Part shown: piece by piece, positions 20,118-33,438 of the stretch
Layout: each line of letters begins with the position of its first letter
How positions within the stretch are numbered: the stretch's first letter is position 1
From: Rhynchospora pubera
Lineage: Eukaryota > Streptophyta > Magnoliopsida > Poales > Cyperaceae
Direction: 5' to 3'
Assembly (NCBI GenBank): GCA_028095005.1
Contig: CM051462.1
Coordinates: 128,826,752 to 128,890,751, forward strand
Length of the DNA: 64,000 bases
The notes under the pieces: model-generated
What the model saw: the letters and a program-made list of their open reading frames with translations, nothing else
Databases searched by the model: none
Told to the model about the DNA's origin: nothing
Program-made: the position numbers and the translations under genes

Positions 20118-22918
20118 ATGAGGGGCGGAGGCCTCCTCTTATCCGTGACCCGTCGCCTTTCGCGCCATTTCGCAACCGATTCGGCTCCTCTGAAGAAAAC
20201 TCCGCTGTACGATTTCCATGTCGCCAACGGCGGAAAGATGGTGCCTTTCGCTGGTTGGTCCATGCCAATCCAGTACGCCGATTCCATCATGGACTCCACC
20301 GTGAACTGCCGGGCTAACGGCGGCCTGTTTGACGTCGCCCACATGTGCGGCCTCAGTCTCTACGGCCGTGACTCCGTGCCGTTTCTAGAAACCCTTGTCA
20401 TTGCTGACTTGGCCGGACTCAAACCTGGTAATTATGATCAATTTTCCTTTGTTTAGTGTAACTATCATCCAAGTTCTTTTGTTTAGTGTATGTAATTATC
20501 GTCACAATTTCCTTATTTTGTGGGTTATGCTTGATTGTTGGATAGAATGGTGTGAGAAGTGATATTAGGATTGGTGTGTTATGATCTTATTAAGTCTTTG
20601 TTAATTTGTTTATTTCACAATTCAACTATCTTTATAATTTAATGGGTTTTTTTGTGATTGGATTGCAATTCAGGGCTGGTAGGAAGAGTGAACAAATTAC
20701 TCTTGTGAGGCTGTTTAGGAAGAGTGATACCAAGATATTATTTTAATTGTTTTTAAGGGACTCGCAAATCTCAATGTTGGTATAAAGTATGTTAAAGATG
20801 GATTGACCCTTCCTGTAAGCTTGTATAATGCATGTATGGAAATTAAAGATGGATTAACTCACAAATCACAATGTTGGTATAAAGTATATTAAAGATGGAT
20901 TGAATTTTGTAGTATCTTTATTGGTGTTGGCCTAATCATAAATTTAAATCAAACATACAAACAAACATATAATCTTCACCTTTACAAAATTTGCAACAGG
21001 TACTGGCAGTCTGACAGTTTTTACTAATGAAAATGGGGGTGCAATTGATGATTCAGTGGTGACAAAGGTAAAAGACGATCACATTTACCTTGTGGTAAAT
21101 GCTGGCTGTAGAGACAAGGACCTGGCTCACATTGGGGCCCACTTGGAGTCATTTAAGAAAAAAGGCGGGGATGTGTCATGGCATATTCATGATGAAAGAG
21201 CACTCCTTGCTCTTCAGGTAGAAGATAATATAAAAAAAATTGTTCTTTAGGATTTTTTGTTGGTTTTTTTTGGGTCATTGTTCGGTAGTAAATATTAGTT
21301 AAGGGGACTTTACAACTGTAGGATCTTAGTATGGGTGCTGGAAGCAAAGTATTCACAAGGACTTAAATTTCTTGCATTGGTTTAGGGACAGACTTCTAAT
21401 TTGGTGTTGAATGTAAACTAAAATGAGGTAGAAATTTTTTTACTAGGGACCACTGGCTGCACCAACACTTCAGTTCTTGACGAAAGACGATTTGAGCACA
21501 ATGTACTTTGGTGAATTCAAAATGTTGGATATTAATGGTTTCGCTTGCTATCTCACTCGGACTGGGTAAACATTAGCTCTTTATATTATTTCAACTCAAT
21601 TATTTGTCTCTGCATTGCTTCTATTTTTTTTTTTTTTTTGGTTTCTATTTTTATTCTGAGCCAATGTTGGTTTTCCTGTGACCATGTCTTTTTGTTGCAG
21701 CTGAAATTCAATCTTAAGGGACTTTTGTTTGTGTTTCAATAACTTCAAATATAATGCAAAGGACCTTGTTTAATGATTTCCACTTCCACATATTCCCAAT
21801 GAAATCATTTTATAAGAAATTTAAACACCCTTATTTCGCAGTTGTTTAAAAGATCTTCCTCTAATCCTGCAATACTGTGATCAGAGTATATTTAGTGGAC
21901 CCTGGAGGAACATGGATTTATTTATTTATTATTCAAAGGGAGTCGTGTCATTGTTATGCATTATTCAAAGGTAGTCTGCAGCCCTTTAGGTCTCTGACAC
22001 GGGCTGGCAGCATCCAGTCCATCAGATTGATTGCACGGGGAGTTAGGGTTTGTTCACCTTTGAGAGTTTCGATGGATGGTTTGGGTGTGATCACCTAAGG
22101 TACCTGAGGGGAAGTCCAGTCTAACAAGGGGCATTGGATTCTTGGAATAGTCCTAGTTATGCACAAGTATGCATTGAATTTTATTTAGGATACACAAGTA
22201 TGCATTGAATTTTATTTAGGAAACACAAGGAAAGGGCATTGAATACCTATTTAGGATACACAATAAAAAAATTTATTTATATTTAGTGCTTCATTTAAGC
22301 CTTGTACTAATGTTACTATTAAATAGATAGGCAAATCAAAAATTAATAACCTAAAAACTTTTATCCAGGTATACTGGTGAAGATGGGTTTGAGATCTCTG
22401 TACCAGCCGAAAATGCAGTTGACCTTGCCAAGGCCATCCTAGAAAAATCTGAAGGAAAGGTCAGGTTAACAGGTCTCGGAGCCCGTGACAGCCTTCGTTT
22501 AGAAGCAGGTCTATGCCTGTACGGCAATGACATGGAGCAACACATCACGCCAGTTGAGGCAGGCCTCTCCTGGGCCATAGGCAAGCGTCGTAAGGCTGAA
22601 GGAGGTTTCCTCGGGGCACAAGTAATTCTGAAACAGCTTGAGGAGGGCCCTAAGATTAGACGGGTTGGATTTTTCTCCCAAGGCCCGCCTGCAAGGAGCC
22701 ATAGTGAGATTGCAGATGCGAGTGGAGAGAAGATTGGTGAGGTGACAAGTGGTGGGTTTAGCCCATGCTTGAAGAAGAATATTGCAATGGGGTACGTCAA
22801 ATCAGGTTTGCACAAACCTGGTACTGAGGCCAAGATTTTGGTCAGAGGAAAGCCTTATGATGCAGTTGTGACTAAAATGCCCTTCGTACCGACCAAGTAT
22901 TACAAGCCACCGAAGTAA
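20118..22918 (+). CDS. GDCST: aminomethyltransferase, glycine cleavage T-protein, mitochondrial
   Basis: Four exons: 20118-20427, 21000-21217, 21447-21565, 22369-22918; 1,197 nt, 398 aa, close to the usual length of plant T-protein precursors (about 400-410). T-protein takes the aminomethyl group from lipoylated H-protein and transfers it to tetrahydrofolate, releasing ammonia. In leaves this is part of photorespiratory glycine breakdown in mitochondria. The first about 30 residues (Arg/Ser-rich MRGGGLLLSVTRRLSRHF) look like a mitochondrial presequence. Conserved blocks follow: PLYDFHVANGGKMVPFAGWS, NGGLFDVAHMCGL, TGYTGEDGFEISVP, GLGARDSLRLEAGLCLYGND and the C-terminal GYVKSGLHKPGT. The start is chosen because it precedes the presequence and follows a CT-rich leader. 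No lesions are seen. Intron 3 contains a short tandem duplication at about 22160-22225. Confidence 0.96.
22160..22225. repeat. short tandem duplication in T-protein intron 3
   Basis: ACACAAGTATGCATTGAATT plus ATTTAGGA-type sequence is present twice in direct succession, about 31-32 bp per unit, with a third partial copy of the AATACCTATTTAGGATACAC part after it. Confidence 0.75.
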
Positions 22919-24567
22919 GGAAAGCACAAAGGAACTTGAATGTTTAGTTTTTTCTTGTGAAACAAAAGCAACAAGGTTCTTCCTTGTTTGATTTGACCAA
23001 ATCACTGTGAATTTCTCTTTTTTGAATTTTTTGTTGTCATTGCGTGAACTAACATTCTGACGGTGGTTTTTGATTTTTTTTCCCCCAATTTGAGAATAAA
23101 ATGTACTTGTATTGGGTACAATTTCTTGAATGATTGAAATTGACCTATGGTCTTGGGGAAATTATTGTTTTGTTCTTACTGCACTTGAAATGGAAGCCCT
23201 CTGAACGGTGATGGTTGGAAATGGTATTTGATTGTAAAAATACTTGTCCAAATAAATACAGATATCTATAGTAAACTGATAGCATAAAAAATATTTCCTT
23301 GGAGGTGATAAAAATTCTCTTCAAATGACAAAAAAAAAAAAAGAAGAATTCATTGGGAATGAATTCTTTTTTTTTTTTCTGTCACCAAATCCAGAAGCGG
23401 AACAACAATAATTGATTTTAACGTAACATATACAAAAGCATTAGCCACATAAATGTTGTTTTCATTGGATAATTTGATTCGATACCAACGCCGGTGAATA
23501 GACGTGCTTACTTTATTCGTCCAGGTTCAATGAATTAAAAGAAATAACAAAAACCAAATCAGAAATTAGAAATGGTCAAATGGGTCGCATATAATATACA
23601 TGCATTCCTCCCAAGTCCCAAGGACCCAAACAGGGTCAGAGACGTGCCACGTTAGGTCGTTTGTGAAAGAGCGTAGAAATGATTCGTGCGAAGGGAGCAT
23701 TAAATCCATTGGAAGCGATATCTCTGGAAAATGTTATCCTCTCCAGTCTTTTCTATCCTCTAGAGACCTTACCGCTAAAATTAGCGTCCGATCTTGATCG
23801 TACGGCTAGTAATATCTCCATTCCAGCAGGGTGAGTAAATCACTGGAGACAATTAGACACAGAAGGCTAGTAATTTCTCTAAAATAAATACCTCCCTGAT
23901 CTTGACCTCCGGGGAGAATCATTCTGAATCAGACACAGAAGGTCCGAGAGTTGCTCATTTTTAGTCAGTAAGAGCTGATCATTTCTCCCCTTTTTTGTTT
24001 TTCTTTCTTTTTATTAATCGTTACTTCTCTGAAAGGATTATTTGAAGCATTAGCCTTCTCTCTAGTAAATCAGATGTCTATCTTTCATAAAATGGAAGTG
24101 TTGTGTACTGAAACCTACATTTCTACTTCAAGTTAGGAAAATAAACTTTGATGATTCTTTGGTAAAATTGATAAATTTATCAGGGATTTTTAAGTTGGTT
24201 ATTGTGGAGTAAATTTCAGGCTCAAAAAGTGAATTATTAGTTGATGTCCGGTTGTGATAGGTTTCCAGAAGTTACTCTTGTTGTTTATCTGTTGTCCCAA
24301 AAGGGCTATTTCCCAAAGTGAGTTAAGATCTGTTTATATTTTATCAAAAAAACAGTTTGAACCTGAAAATTTGAAAAAAAAAAAAGAAAAAGAAAAAAAG
24401 AAAAAGAGGAAAAATGGTAAAACCCTAGCTTCATAGAAGCAAATGTTAAATTCATATTAAGCAATTGTTCAAGCCAGGTTGGTATTGCCTGTACTGTAAT
24501 GCTGGAGTTCATCTAAACTGATTTTTCCTTATCGATTTTTGACAAATAAATACAGACAAGTTGAAGT
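22919..24567. other. intergenic between T-protein and glyoxalase I
   Basis: Holds the T-protein 3' UTR and the glyoxalase 5' region. An acceptor-like ATACAG at about 24550-24555, just before the ATG at 24568, suggests an intron in the glyoxalase 5' UTR. No other gene seen. Confidence 0.5.
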
Positions 24568-27500
24568 ATGGCATCAAGTGAGAATGTGCTGGAGTGGCCC
24601 CAGAAGGACAAGCGCCGGTTCTTACATGCTGTGTATCGTGTTGGTGACTTGGATCGTACCATAAAGTATGGCTCTTTACAATGCATGAGGAATTATTCTA
24701 TATGTTCTGTATATTTGTATATCTCCTTTCCTTACATGTTTAGTACTTTGAAAATAATAGGTTTTATACCGAGTGCTTTGGCATGAAACTTTTGAGGAAA
24801 AGGGATGTTCCTGAAGAGAAATATGCTAATGCATTTCTTGGATTTGGTCCAGAGGATACAAATTTTGCAGTAGAGCTGACATATAGTATGTGCCATTTCA
24901 TCTTCTTCTTCTCCTATAGTTTCATCTGTTCAGAGTTAATCATGGAAATTATATTGAAATAAAAAGATATTTTTCTTACATAATCTGCCCCTTACAACAA
25001 TTAAGTGTCAATGGGATCTAAGAAGGAACTTTTTTCTCTCCCTTTCTCTTCTCTATTTTTTTAATTTAGTTATTTAGTCTTCCAACTCAACCTTCTGATG
25101 ATCCTCAAGTTCTTGGATCAGCAAGTTTTTATATGATGACTGTCATTTGAATCAACTTTTCGTCTAATTTGTAGATTATGGAGTCGACAAGTATGACATT
25201 GGCACTGGATTTGGCCATTTTGCCATTGCTACTGAAGATGTACGTAACCCTTTAATGTTCAATTCGTTGTTAACTTAATTTTTAACACATTACAAATTAA
25301 ATTTCAATAAGGAAAACCAACAACTTAAAAATCAAATAGAAGGTAAGTAGGTAACGATCAGGATAATCTGTTTTAATGTAGATAACTAAGCTGGTGGAGA
25401 CTGTAAGAGCTTCGGGGGGGAAGGTGGCACGGGAACCGGGTCCTGTGAAAGGCGGAACGACTGTAATAGCATTTGTTGATGACCCTGATGGTTACAAGTT
25501 CGAAATAATCCAGAGGGGCCCAACACCTGAACCTCTCTGCCAGGTCATGCTTCGTGTAGGGGACCTTGAACGTTCCATCCAGTTCTATCAAAAGGTAAGT
25601 AGTTTGGCACATGTGGTGATATCCTTTAAGTTGCCATTGTCTTTTAAATAGGTTTCTGCAATTAATAAGTAAGCTTCTTTTTTTTTCCCCACCTGATATC
25701 GTCGATTGTTTCTGAGGTTCGCAATAGGCACCAGACACTATGAAAAGTTGTAAATAATGTTCTGCCTTTTAGTAAGAATGGGAAAGCTATATATTTTTTA
25801 AATCATTGGCAACTTTGCCCTAATAAACTATTTTCTCTTAATTCAAGTTAATTTAACATGACATAAAGAAATGAATGGTCTGTTTATTTTTTTATGTTTC
25901 AGTTAGAACATGATTGAGTCATAGTGAGAAGTTTATATACAAAAAAGGAGAATCTCGTGTGATGATTACAAATATGTGAAAGTTAATGTTAAAATCATTT
26001 AAAGATAATGAGATGTTGGATTTATTTTTAAATAAAAGAAGGTTTTTGAGTAAATATTTAACTGTTAAGAAAGTATATTTTCATTTCCTTTCAAGTAAGT
26101 GATGATTTCTTGAAGATATATGTAAAAATGTCGTAGCATCAGTACCCTGACAATGGAGAGATCATGCTTGTAAAGGAAGAATGACGAATTGTCCTTTCTG
26201 TTCAGCTGAACTGATGTCTGAACCAACTGGCCTGGTTATTCTTGAGCAAAAGCAAGAAGAAACACAGTTTGGTTGTCTTTACATATGATAATGATGGCTC
26301 AATGAATTTTCATGTTGTAGAAGCTACACGCTATATTTATCTTTTGTTTAACATGATTAATATAGTATCATGATGTTTGGCAGAGATCACGCATGAATTG
26401 TTCATATTGTTTGGTGAAGATTAATTTTATTTTTATTTTCATTCTGTAATTTAGGCTTGTGGTATGAAGCTGCTGAGAAAAAAGGATGTCCCAGATTACA
26501 AGGTATTAGTTCTTAATTCAGTAAATCATGCTACTTTTATAATGACCCTCCTTTGCATATTTGTTCCTGGTTACTTTCCTTTTTTTTTTTTGGAAAAAAA
26601 AAGTGGAGATGCACTCCATTTAAATTAGAAAGCAGAAAGAATCCATACTATAGCTCAGATCTCCAAAAAAAAATAATAAATACATAGAAAAGCACTATGG
26701 GACCTATACGCTGCTAAGAAATGGTACTTTCACATGGTACCAGAAGTTTTGGATTTGCTACTCTTATCCTTCGACAAACACAAGAGGCTACCCCAGTGAG
26801 AAAACCTAGCTCCTGGTACTGTCCCAGGGTACCAGTACCCCTTTATTAGCAACCCTAACTCATCAGTAATCAATCCTTCAAAACACATCAACAAGCACAG
26901 TAGTCCATGGTAATTTCTTATCTACTAAATCAATTTTATATGGGATCCTGCCAGTATACAATTGCCATGATGGGCTATGCTGATGAGCATGAAACTACTG
27001 TTCTTGAGCTCACATACAACTATGGTGTGACTGAATACACCAAAGGCAATGCATATGCTCAGGTTTTTTCTCCTTGCTTGCTAGATTTCTGTTTATAGTT
27101 CTCCACATTTCTTTTACTATAACTTATTGGAATGTCATTATCTATAGAACCAAATTGGTTTTGTGCCCCCCCCCCCAACAAAAAAAAAAAAAAAACCCGC
27201 CCACACACACGCACACTATACCATAAAAAATATTCAGTTCCCTCAGAAGCATTCATTGGGTATTGCTTTATGCATCCTCATGGGTTTCTTTAAATAAAGC
27301 ATTTCCCTTTGATAGTTTTGTCTTTAACCATAAGGAATGAGGTGTTCTTTGGGTATCTGTCAATGGTAACTAAGGGAGGAACTTACCTTGTCTCAAGGGC
27401 TTTACACATTACTTTCACCTTTTGCAAGTGCGGCTAATGTATTCTATTTTTACCTTCTTTTATAGGTTGCTATTAGCACAGAGGATGTGTACAAGAGTGC

Positions 27501-27891
27501 AGAGGTGGTCGATATTGTGACAAAGGAATTGGGAGGTAAAATCACCAGGCAGCCAGGCCCAATTCCTGGGCTAAATACCAAAATTACCTCCTTCCTTGAT
27601 CCTGATGGCTGGAAAACAGTATGCAATTTTCTTGAGCACTCTTAACTGGTTTTATTTTGTTGCCTAATAGGCATGGTTCTGTATTGCCATTGACCAGACA
27701 AACTTCAGATTTGGTATTAGTATGTAGTTATGCACTAGGTGCTAAGTTGCTCATCTTTCAACTTGTAAACTTATAAATAGAAAATGCAATTGTCATTACT
27801 TTTTCCTTAATCAACATGTTTCGTCGATTCTTCTTTTCCTCAGGTTTTGGTAGACCACGTTGATTTCCTGAAGGAACTGGGTAAGGCTTAA
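24568..27891 (+). CDS. GLX1: lactoylglutathione lyase (glyoxalase I), two-domain type
   Basis: Eight exons: 24568-24665, 24761-24885, 25175-25239, 25382-25594, 26455-26502, 26955-27062, 27466-27618, 27844-27891; 858 nt, 285 aa, matching cytosolic two-domain plant glyoxalase I. The enzyme isomerises the methylglyoxal-glutathione hemithioacetal to S-lactoylglutathione. Two VOC domains are visible (about 18-140 and 148-275), each with a VGDLxRxIxFY start and a K(L)LRKxDVP strand. In the first, the expected metal ligands are present: His20 in FLHAVYRV, Glu in AVELTYNYG, His in GFGHFAIAT and Glu in KFEIIQRG. In the second, three of four positions are changed (CQVMLRV, AYAQVAIST, KTVLVDH), so only the first site is likely to be catalytic, as reported for plant homologues. 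No transit peptide is apparent. No lesions. Confidence 0.96.
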
Positions 27892-28816
27892 TATGGCAAC
27901 TGTTTAGTAGTGTTTTCTGCTAGAGTTATATCTAGTAAATAAGTGGCAGGAGTGCACTGCCGTGTTTATTTCTCTCGAACTATGCTACTTAGCTACTTGT
28001 TGTTATCTATCCCCAGAGGTCGTTTCTTGTATGCATATGACGCTTTAGATTTTAAGGGATGGTTTGAGTGTTCATCTCTGAAAGTTATTCTTTTTTTTTC
28101 CGTTATCATTCTGTTTGTTTTCTACTTTTCTTATGGACATTCTAATACGAAGTATGATGATCATATTTCCACTAGGGATAGATTATATTTTACAAGTTCC
28201 CTTCATTTAGTATGAATGTATGATCTGTTATTCATCGAATCTCCATTACGTTGTAGAAAATCCAAATAGGGCAATTAACACTGTTGTTGGGAAAAACCAA
28301 TGTTTCATGCTTTATGTTGAAATTCTGTTGTCATGTATGTATGTATAAGCACATAAATTAGATTTCCTCAACACGTGAAACGAGCAAACGCCAGAAGAAA
28401 TCAGACGATCATTTTTAACCTGCGTCTCTAACACAGGTAAAGTGGCAGCACATACCGGCCGATGGATTGCGTTAAAATTTCGACTACACGATAGAATATA
28501 TAAAATACATTTTCAAGAAAAAAGTCAAATTATGAAGGAAAAAAAATAATTGAATCTCAAGGATAGGGTCATAAAGATAAAGTCGCGCATTTATTTTTTT
28601 TTAATAATCTTTAATATTTTTTTGTCAGGATAAAATTCTACCTGTTCCCTGTCAAATGAAAATTGAAACTTGTTCTACTAGCTCAGGTCATGCATACCAT
28701 AACTGGGTTTTCATTGAATTATGTCAGGGATGCCAGGTGCCTGACATGTACAATCACACTCGTTTGTGCAATTCGCGCTTAGAAGTATTCAAATGCTTTA
28801 GTTTTACCTTCTCAGA
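27892..28816. other. glyoxalase I 3' side, intergenic
   Basis: Probable 3' UTR followed by AT-rich sequence. No gene recognised. Confidence 0.55.
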
Positions 28817-28998
28817 GGTTCCGTTTGGATGCGTTGAGAATAAGGTAGGAAGAAGGAAGAAGGGAAGAAATTTATTAGGAAGGAATAAATTTATTGGGAA
28901 GTGTGTAACTTTTGTGAAGAATTTGGATGGTTAGAAATAAATTTATTGATAAAAAGTGGTTATTACTTATTCCGGAAAGAAACCATCCAAACGGAGCC
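28817..28998. mobile_element. GGCTCCGTTTGGAT MITE, copy 2
   Basis: 182 bp, starts GGTTCCGTTTGGATG and ends CATCCAAACGGAGCC, with AGA on both sides (28814-28816 and 28999-29001). The internal sequence is nearly the same as copy 1 over its whole length. Confidence 0.88.
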
Positions 28999-29158
28999 AG
29001 AAGCAACATAACTACCTCGATTGGTTGTTTGACTCGATTATTTATAGGATAGTAAGTTAGTAACAAGAAAATTGAGGGCCTCTAAAAATTAGATTAAAGG
29101 GTATTTTGTTAACATATATGTTTGAAAGTTTTATTTCCTTCTTTTTTTGGACAGCTTG

Positions 29159-29236
29159 CTATGTTTGGATGGCCAAGAATAAGAATTGGAATAAGAATAA
29201 GCTAAAAAAATTTTATTCTTATGCAATCCAAACAAC
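29159..29236. mobile_element. small foldback MITE
   Basis: About 78 bp with inverted ends TGTTTGGATGGCCAAGAATAAG against a TTATTCTTATGCAATCCAAAC-type end. It is almost a pure hairpin. No TSD could be fixed. Confidence 0.55.
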
Positions 29237-29237
29237 A

Positions 29238-29584
29238 GTGTGTTTGGATGAGGGTAAGAATAAGAAATAAGAATTAGAATTTTCAAAATGCATGTTTATC
29301 TAAATTTCTTATTCTAATACCATGGTTTTGTTAGAATATGAATAAGGGTCCAAATTTCTTATTCCATAGTTGTTTGAGTTGCACAAAAATAATAAATTTG
29401 GAGCTAATTCTTATCCATATCCTTATTCTTGCGCATCCAAACAGGCAAACACACCCGTAATAAAGAATTTGGTCTCTTATCTATATTCTAACAAAACCAT
29501 ACAATTAGAATTAGAAATTTAGATAAGCACATATTTCGAGATCCTAATTCTTATTCGTTATTTAACCCCTCATGCAAACACACC
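29238..29584. mobile_element. hairpin MITE with GTGTGTTTGGATGAGG ends
   Basis: About 347 bp. The left end GTGTGTTTGGATGAGGGTAA pairs with the right end CCCCTCATGCAAACACAC, and pairing continues inward through AATAAGAATTAGAA and the GGTTTTGTTAGAATAT/ATATTCTAACAAAACC arms. The whole element could fold into a long imperfect hairpin. Confidence 0.65.
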
Positions 29585-32500
29585 TACTTCAATAACACCT
29601 GCTTATTCCTAGTTCATTAATTATAAAAAAATTATAAATTCACCTGCTTTATAACTACAATAACACCTCTTGGCTAAGCACATTAATTTCTAACAACTAT
29701 GACAAGGCAAAAGCAAAATCTTGTTCGTTTGTTCATATCTTTTCTTGGTTTAATAAAATTTAAGTAGGCGAAAGATATTTTCTTCTTCGACAAAGAATAA
29801 ATAAAATAATTCACCTCTTTCTTGAACACAAGAACCCGAATTAGTGGAATTCTCATTAAGGGGCTCTATCTTTCCTCTTAACGAAAAGATTAACTCACAA
29901 CAATACTAGATTTTATTAAATATAGTATTATATAGACAAGTAGACACCATGGATGGAGGCATTACTGTGGAGACAGTAGTCATTAATAGCTCTCGCTATC
30001 ACATTTTCTATTCACTTTTATATCATCATATTTAAGAACTAAGATTGTCATATTTTTTTAAAAATAGTAAAACTGACCACTCTGTCAACCTCCTCTTCAC
30101 TTAAGCAGCAGTAATTCCTTTTTTTTTTCTTTTGTGAGAGTAGGCATTTATTGTCTTGCTGGACAAATCTTACGAATCTGAAAAACAGATGGAACTATCT
30201 GTCACTAAATATTGTAATCTTTGAAGGGCTTTTAAAAAAACCTGACACTCTCCTTGGCTCAAGATGCCTGTATTGAAAGACATTCCTTTGGAAATTGAAA
30301 CAAACAATTTTAGATAGTTTCGCAGTTGTAGGTCGTCTACATTGGGAAGGCTACGAACAAAAGAAGAAAAAATGTAAGTATTTTCATTGACCTCGTCCTT
30401 TTTTTGTTTAAACATGTTAAGCAAAAAAAAAAAAAAACCAAATTCATTTCGGGGAAGAATAGATTTAAAGAAAGCCAGCTTAGTAATTTATTGAAAAGTT
30501 AATTGAAAACATAAGTTATAAATAACTTTTCAATAAAATGACAATGAAAAGTTAAAAACAATGCAGAGTAGTCGGTGCAATATGCCATGACCCTTGATGG
30601 AATATTCATAAATAAACAAGTAATGAGCCAGATAAGCAATAACGTGATATTGGCACGGCTCAATTGAAGAATGGGGCCCACGTTTCAGAGGCACCAACCT
30701 CTAATTGAACCGGACCAACATCTTGTTAACTAAGTCATGACTCTCAAAGTTGACAATGCAAGTATTTATAATAAAAATGAAACGCAACCATATAAAAAAA
30801 CCCTGGGGAAAAGGCAGAATTTTGGATTAAGAAGAAATATTTGCGCAAAGTTACATATAAGTTATAGAGGTCAGCAACAAAAGATATAAAAAAAAAATTA
30901 TGGAGGACACATTTTTATTTAAATGTACAGTATATCAATCATAATTTTCGGAAAAGAATAGGCCAACTTGACCTCATTTTGTAAGCTGTGTTTGCCATTC
31001 GTCCAAATTGAATTTAACTTCAAGAAACTATATATTTCAGGACAAAATATATCTCAGGTCTTAACATTTTTTTTTTCAAGTCTTTTATATGCTATAAAGG
31101 TTTCACTTTTGTGGAACTTCCTTATATATCATGTTATCCACAAAAATAAGCTGATACTCCGCAATAATAATGAATTGAAAAAACATAAACAGAAAAAATG
31201 ACAAAATCATAAAGTAAAAATAAACTAGAAAAATGGCATATATACTTACAAAATAACAAACATGTAAAATGAAATTTCAAGACAAGCATGGTTAGGATCA
31301 ACAAGAAATACAAGTCTTTGGCGACTTGAGAGGAAGGTAATATAGAGGAAGATTTGGTTCTATTTTTAAAGAGAGAAAGTGGTCTGAAAGCACAAGAGCA
31401 GACAGAATGTGCGGTTGGGGGTTTTAATAGAGAACAAAGAAGGGAGAGAAAGAGGGAAGGAGAAGAAAAGACAGCCATAAATGAGGAAACGATCAAACAA
31501 AAAGGAAGTTGGAGAATTAAATGAGGGAGATAGGAAGCAATCCAAAATTTGATTCCTGCTCTTCTTTTAAATGCTTGCATTAACTTCGTCATGCAGACCA
31601 TGTTTGCTATCTTTCAATTATGCAAAATGGTCCTTCAAATAAGAACAAATTAATTCTCTATTTTAAAAGTTTCTATCCAAAAATCAGATTCGAATTGTTG
31701 CCCCAAAATGGTATTACATAACTACATGAAATCTTCGTCTACATTTTTTGCCCCCGAATTAATAGTAATTAAAACCTATAAAAAAAGATAAGAGGAGAAA
31801 GATGATAATTGCTAAAGCCATCTGAATTTTTATACTACCTTGTCAGTTGTCACTGGTTTTGTCAAGTGCCTCTAGCGTTAGTAATCAATGTCAGTACACA
31901 GAATATCAGAATCGCATTCCAATTATTCCTTGAGGCAATTTACGTTGTTTGATATTAGTATTATTAGACTAGGAGAGGTTGTTTCCATAAACATACCTAT
32001 ACAATTTACAAGTCAAGAAGAAATGACATTTCAAATATTGGCGCGAGAATTCGTGAGTGGGACACACATTGTCACCTCAAAATTAACTGTAATACCTGCT
32101 ATAGTACCCATTATTCTGTCTTCACTTGTTAGTCATGAATTGGTCATGCATAGTTGTCTCAAAAATTACAATAAATAATTAAATCTTGCATTTGTTAGCA
32201 ACTGAAGTCATCTTTGTTTGGTTGCCTGAGGTACTTCAATAATAATAAAAAAAAATACTATGGACCATACTTTATTTGAACTGATGCCGCGTTTTGCCTT
32301 TTTTTTTTGTCCCCGAAAACTTGGCAGTGGCTATCAAGGTAGGTGCCACATTTTGCTAGCGTTATAAATTGATTGTCATGGCAAATTCTCTAAAAAAAAT
32401 TTGAAATGAATGTGGAAAACCATGTAACACCTTGCAAGACATGGACAACAATGTCATTTTTTAAGATGAGTTTAGGAAAACCTAAAGACTGGAGTGTTTA

Positions 32501-33438
32501 TATATATTAAAAACATTTTGATTACAAAAAAAGGATTGACTTTTAAATTCAAACGAATATTTGATCCAGTGGGCCTTCAAAAGCTCACAGGCTAAATAGA
32601 GAGATATGATTCTTTTGATTTACTGATGGGGGTCCATCTGTTAGACTTGCAGGATGTATTTAAAGTTCATTGACCTCGGACTTTTTTGTTACTCGTAGGA
32701 GTCTCTTTGAATGGTAATTTTCTCCAATTGATTTGTTCTGTACTTTTTTTTACTCGTGCAGGTCTCATTTAATGGTAATTTTCTCGGATTGGTTCGTCAG
32801 ACACAACAAAAGATATCTACAACAGAGAAATTTTCTCAAAACGATTTCAAAATGCTGTGTAATTTTCTAGGGAAGCTTTGGAATATATATGCCATTATTT
32901 GGTAGACTTCCAATTATTTTTATTTATCAATTTAGTCTTTTTTGCTTATTTCTATTCGCCAGGCAAAAGAACATAAATTTCATTTTTCTAAATTAAGTAG
33001 CTAATGCAGGCTTGTAGCAACTTAATTAAAAAAAAAATCCTCCTTATCTTTTGCAAAAGTTACCACACCATAAGTCAGCCGAAAATTTATTGTAAGATAT
33101 AGTTTAGTAACTAGTAACTGGTACTAAAGCCAATAGCACGACACATTTGTTTCAACAGGTGCTTTGAAATTTAATTTTATTTTAAGACATTTTACACGTA
33201 TAAACACTGATCCAACATAGAGATGAAGAAAACATTAACCTATTGACATAAATTACATGTAAGCCTTTGGGAAACAGCACAGATTTGCATTAAACTCGAG
33301 GAGATTACGACATCACAGGAGCAGAAACTTGTACTGAAATCATATGAACAGAGAGCAAGAGCAAGAGTTATAATGTAAAATAAAATGGTCTTATTTACAA
33401 ACAGGTTTTCCGAGATTTAGCTTTTGAGATTTAACTTT
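29585..33438. other. long intergenic stretch, no gene recognised
   Basis: AT-rich with poly-A/T runs. Short open frames on both strands (for example 30170-30424 minus and 31134-31601 minus) lack family motifs and read like low-complexity sequence. A diverged direct repeat of about 50 bp (containing TTTGAATGGTAATTTTCTC) lies at about 32683-32730 and 32748-32793. Confidence 0.5.

Noticed and set aside
19892..20317. 141-codon plus-strand frame
   Set aside because: Other-frame shadow of the T-protein 5' UTR and first exon; the true frame carries all family motifs.
22351..22833. 160-codon frame on the minus strand
   Set aside because: It is antisense to the well-supported last exon of the T-protein gene.
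27167..27196. C10 and A17 homopolymers in a glyoxalase intron
   Set aside because: Simple slippage-prone intron sequence without effect on the reading frame.
30170..30424. 84-codon minus-strand frame with a mixed composition
   Set aside because: It reads more protein-like than its neighbours, but I recognise no family and see no companion exons.
31134..31601. 155-codon minus-strand frame
   Set aside because: Hydrophobic Phe/Leu/Ser-rich low-complexity translation of AT-rich DNA; no domain, splice or promoter support.
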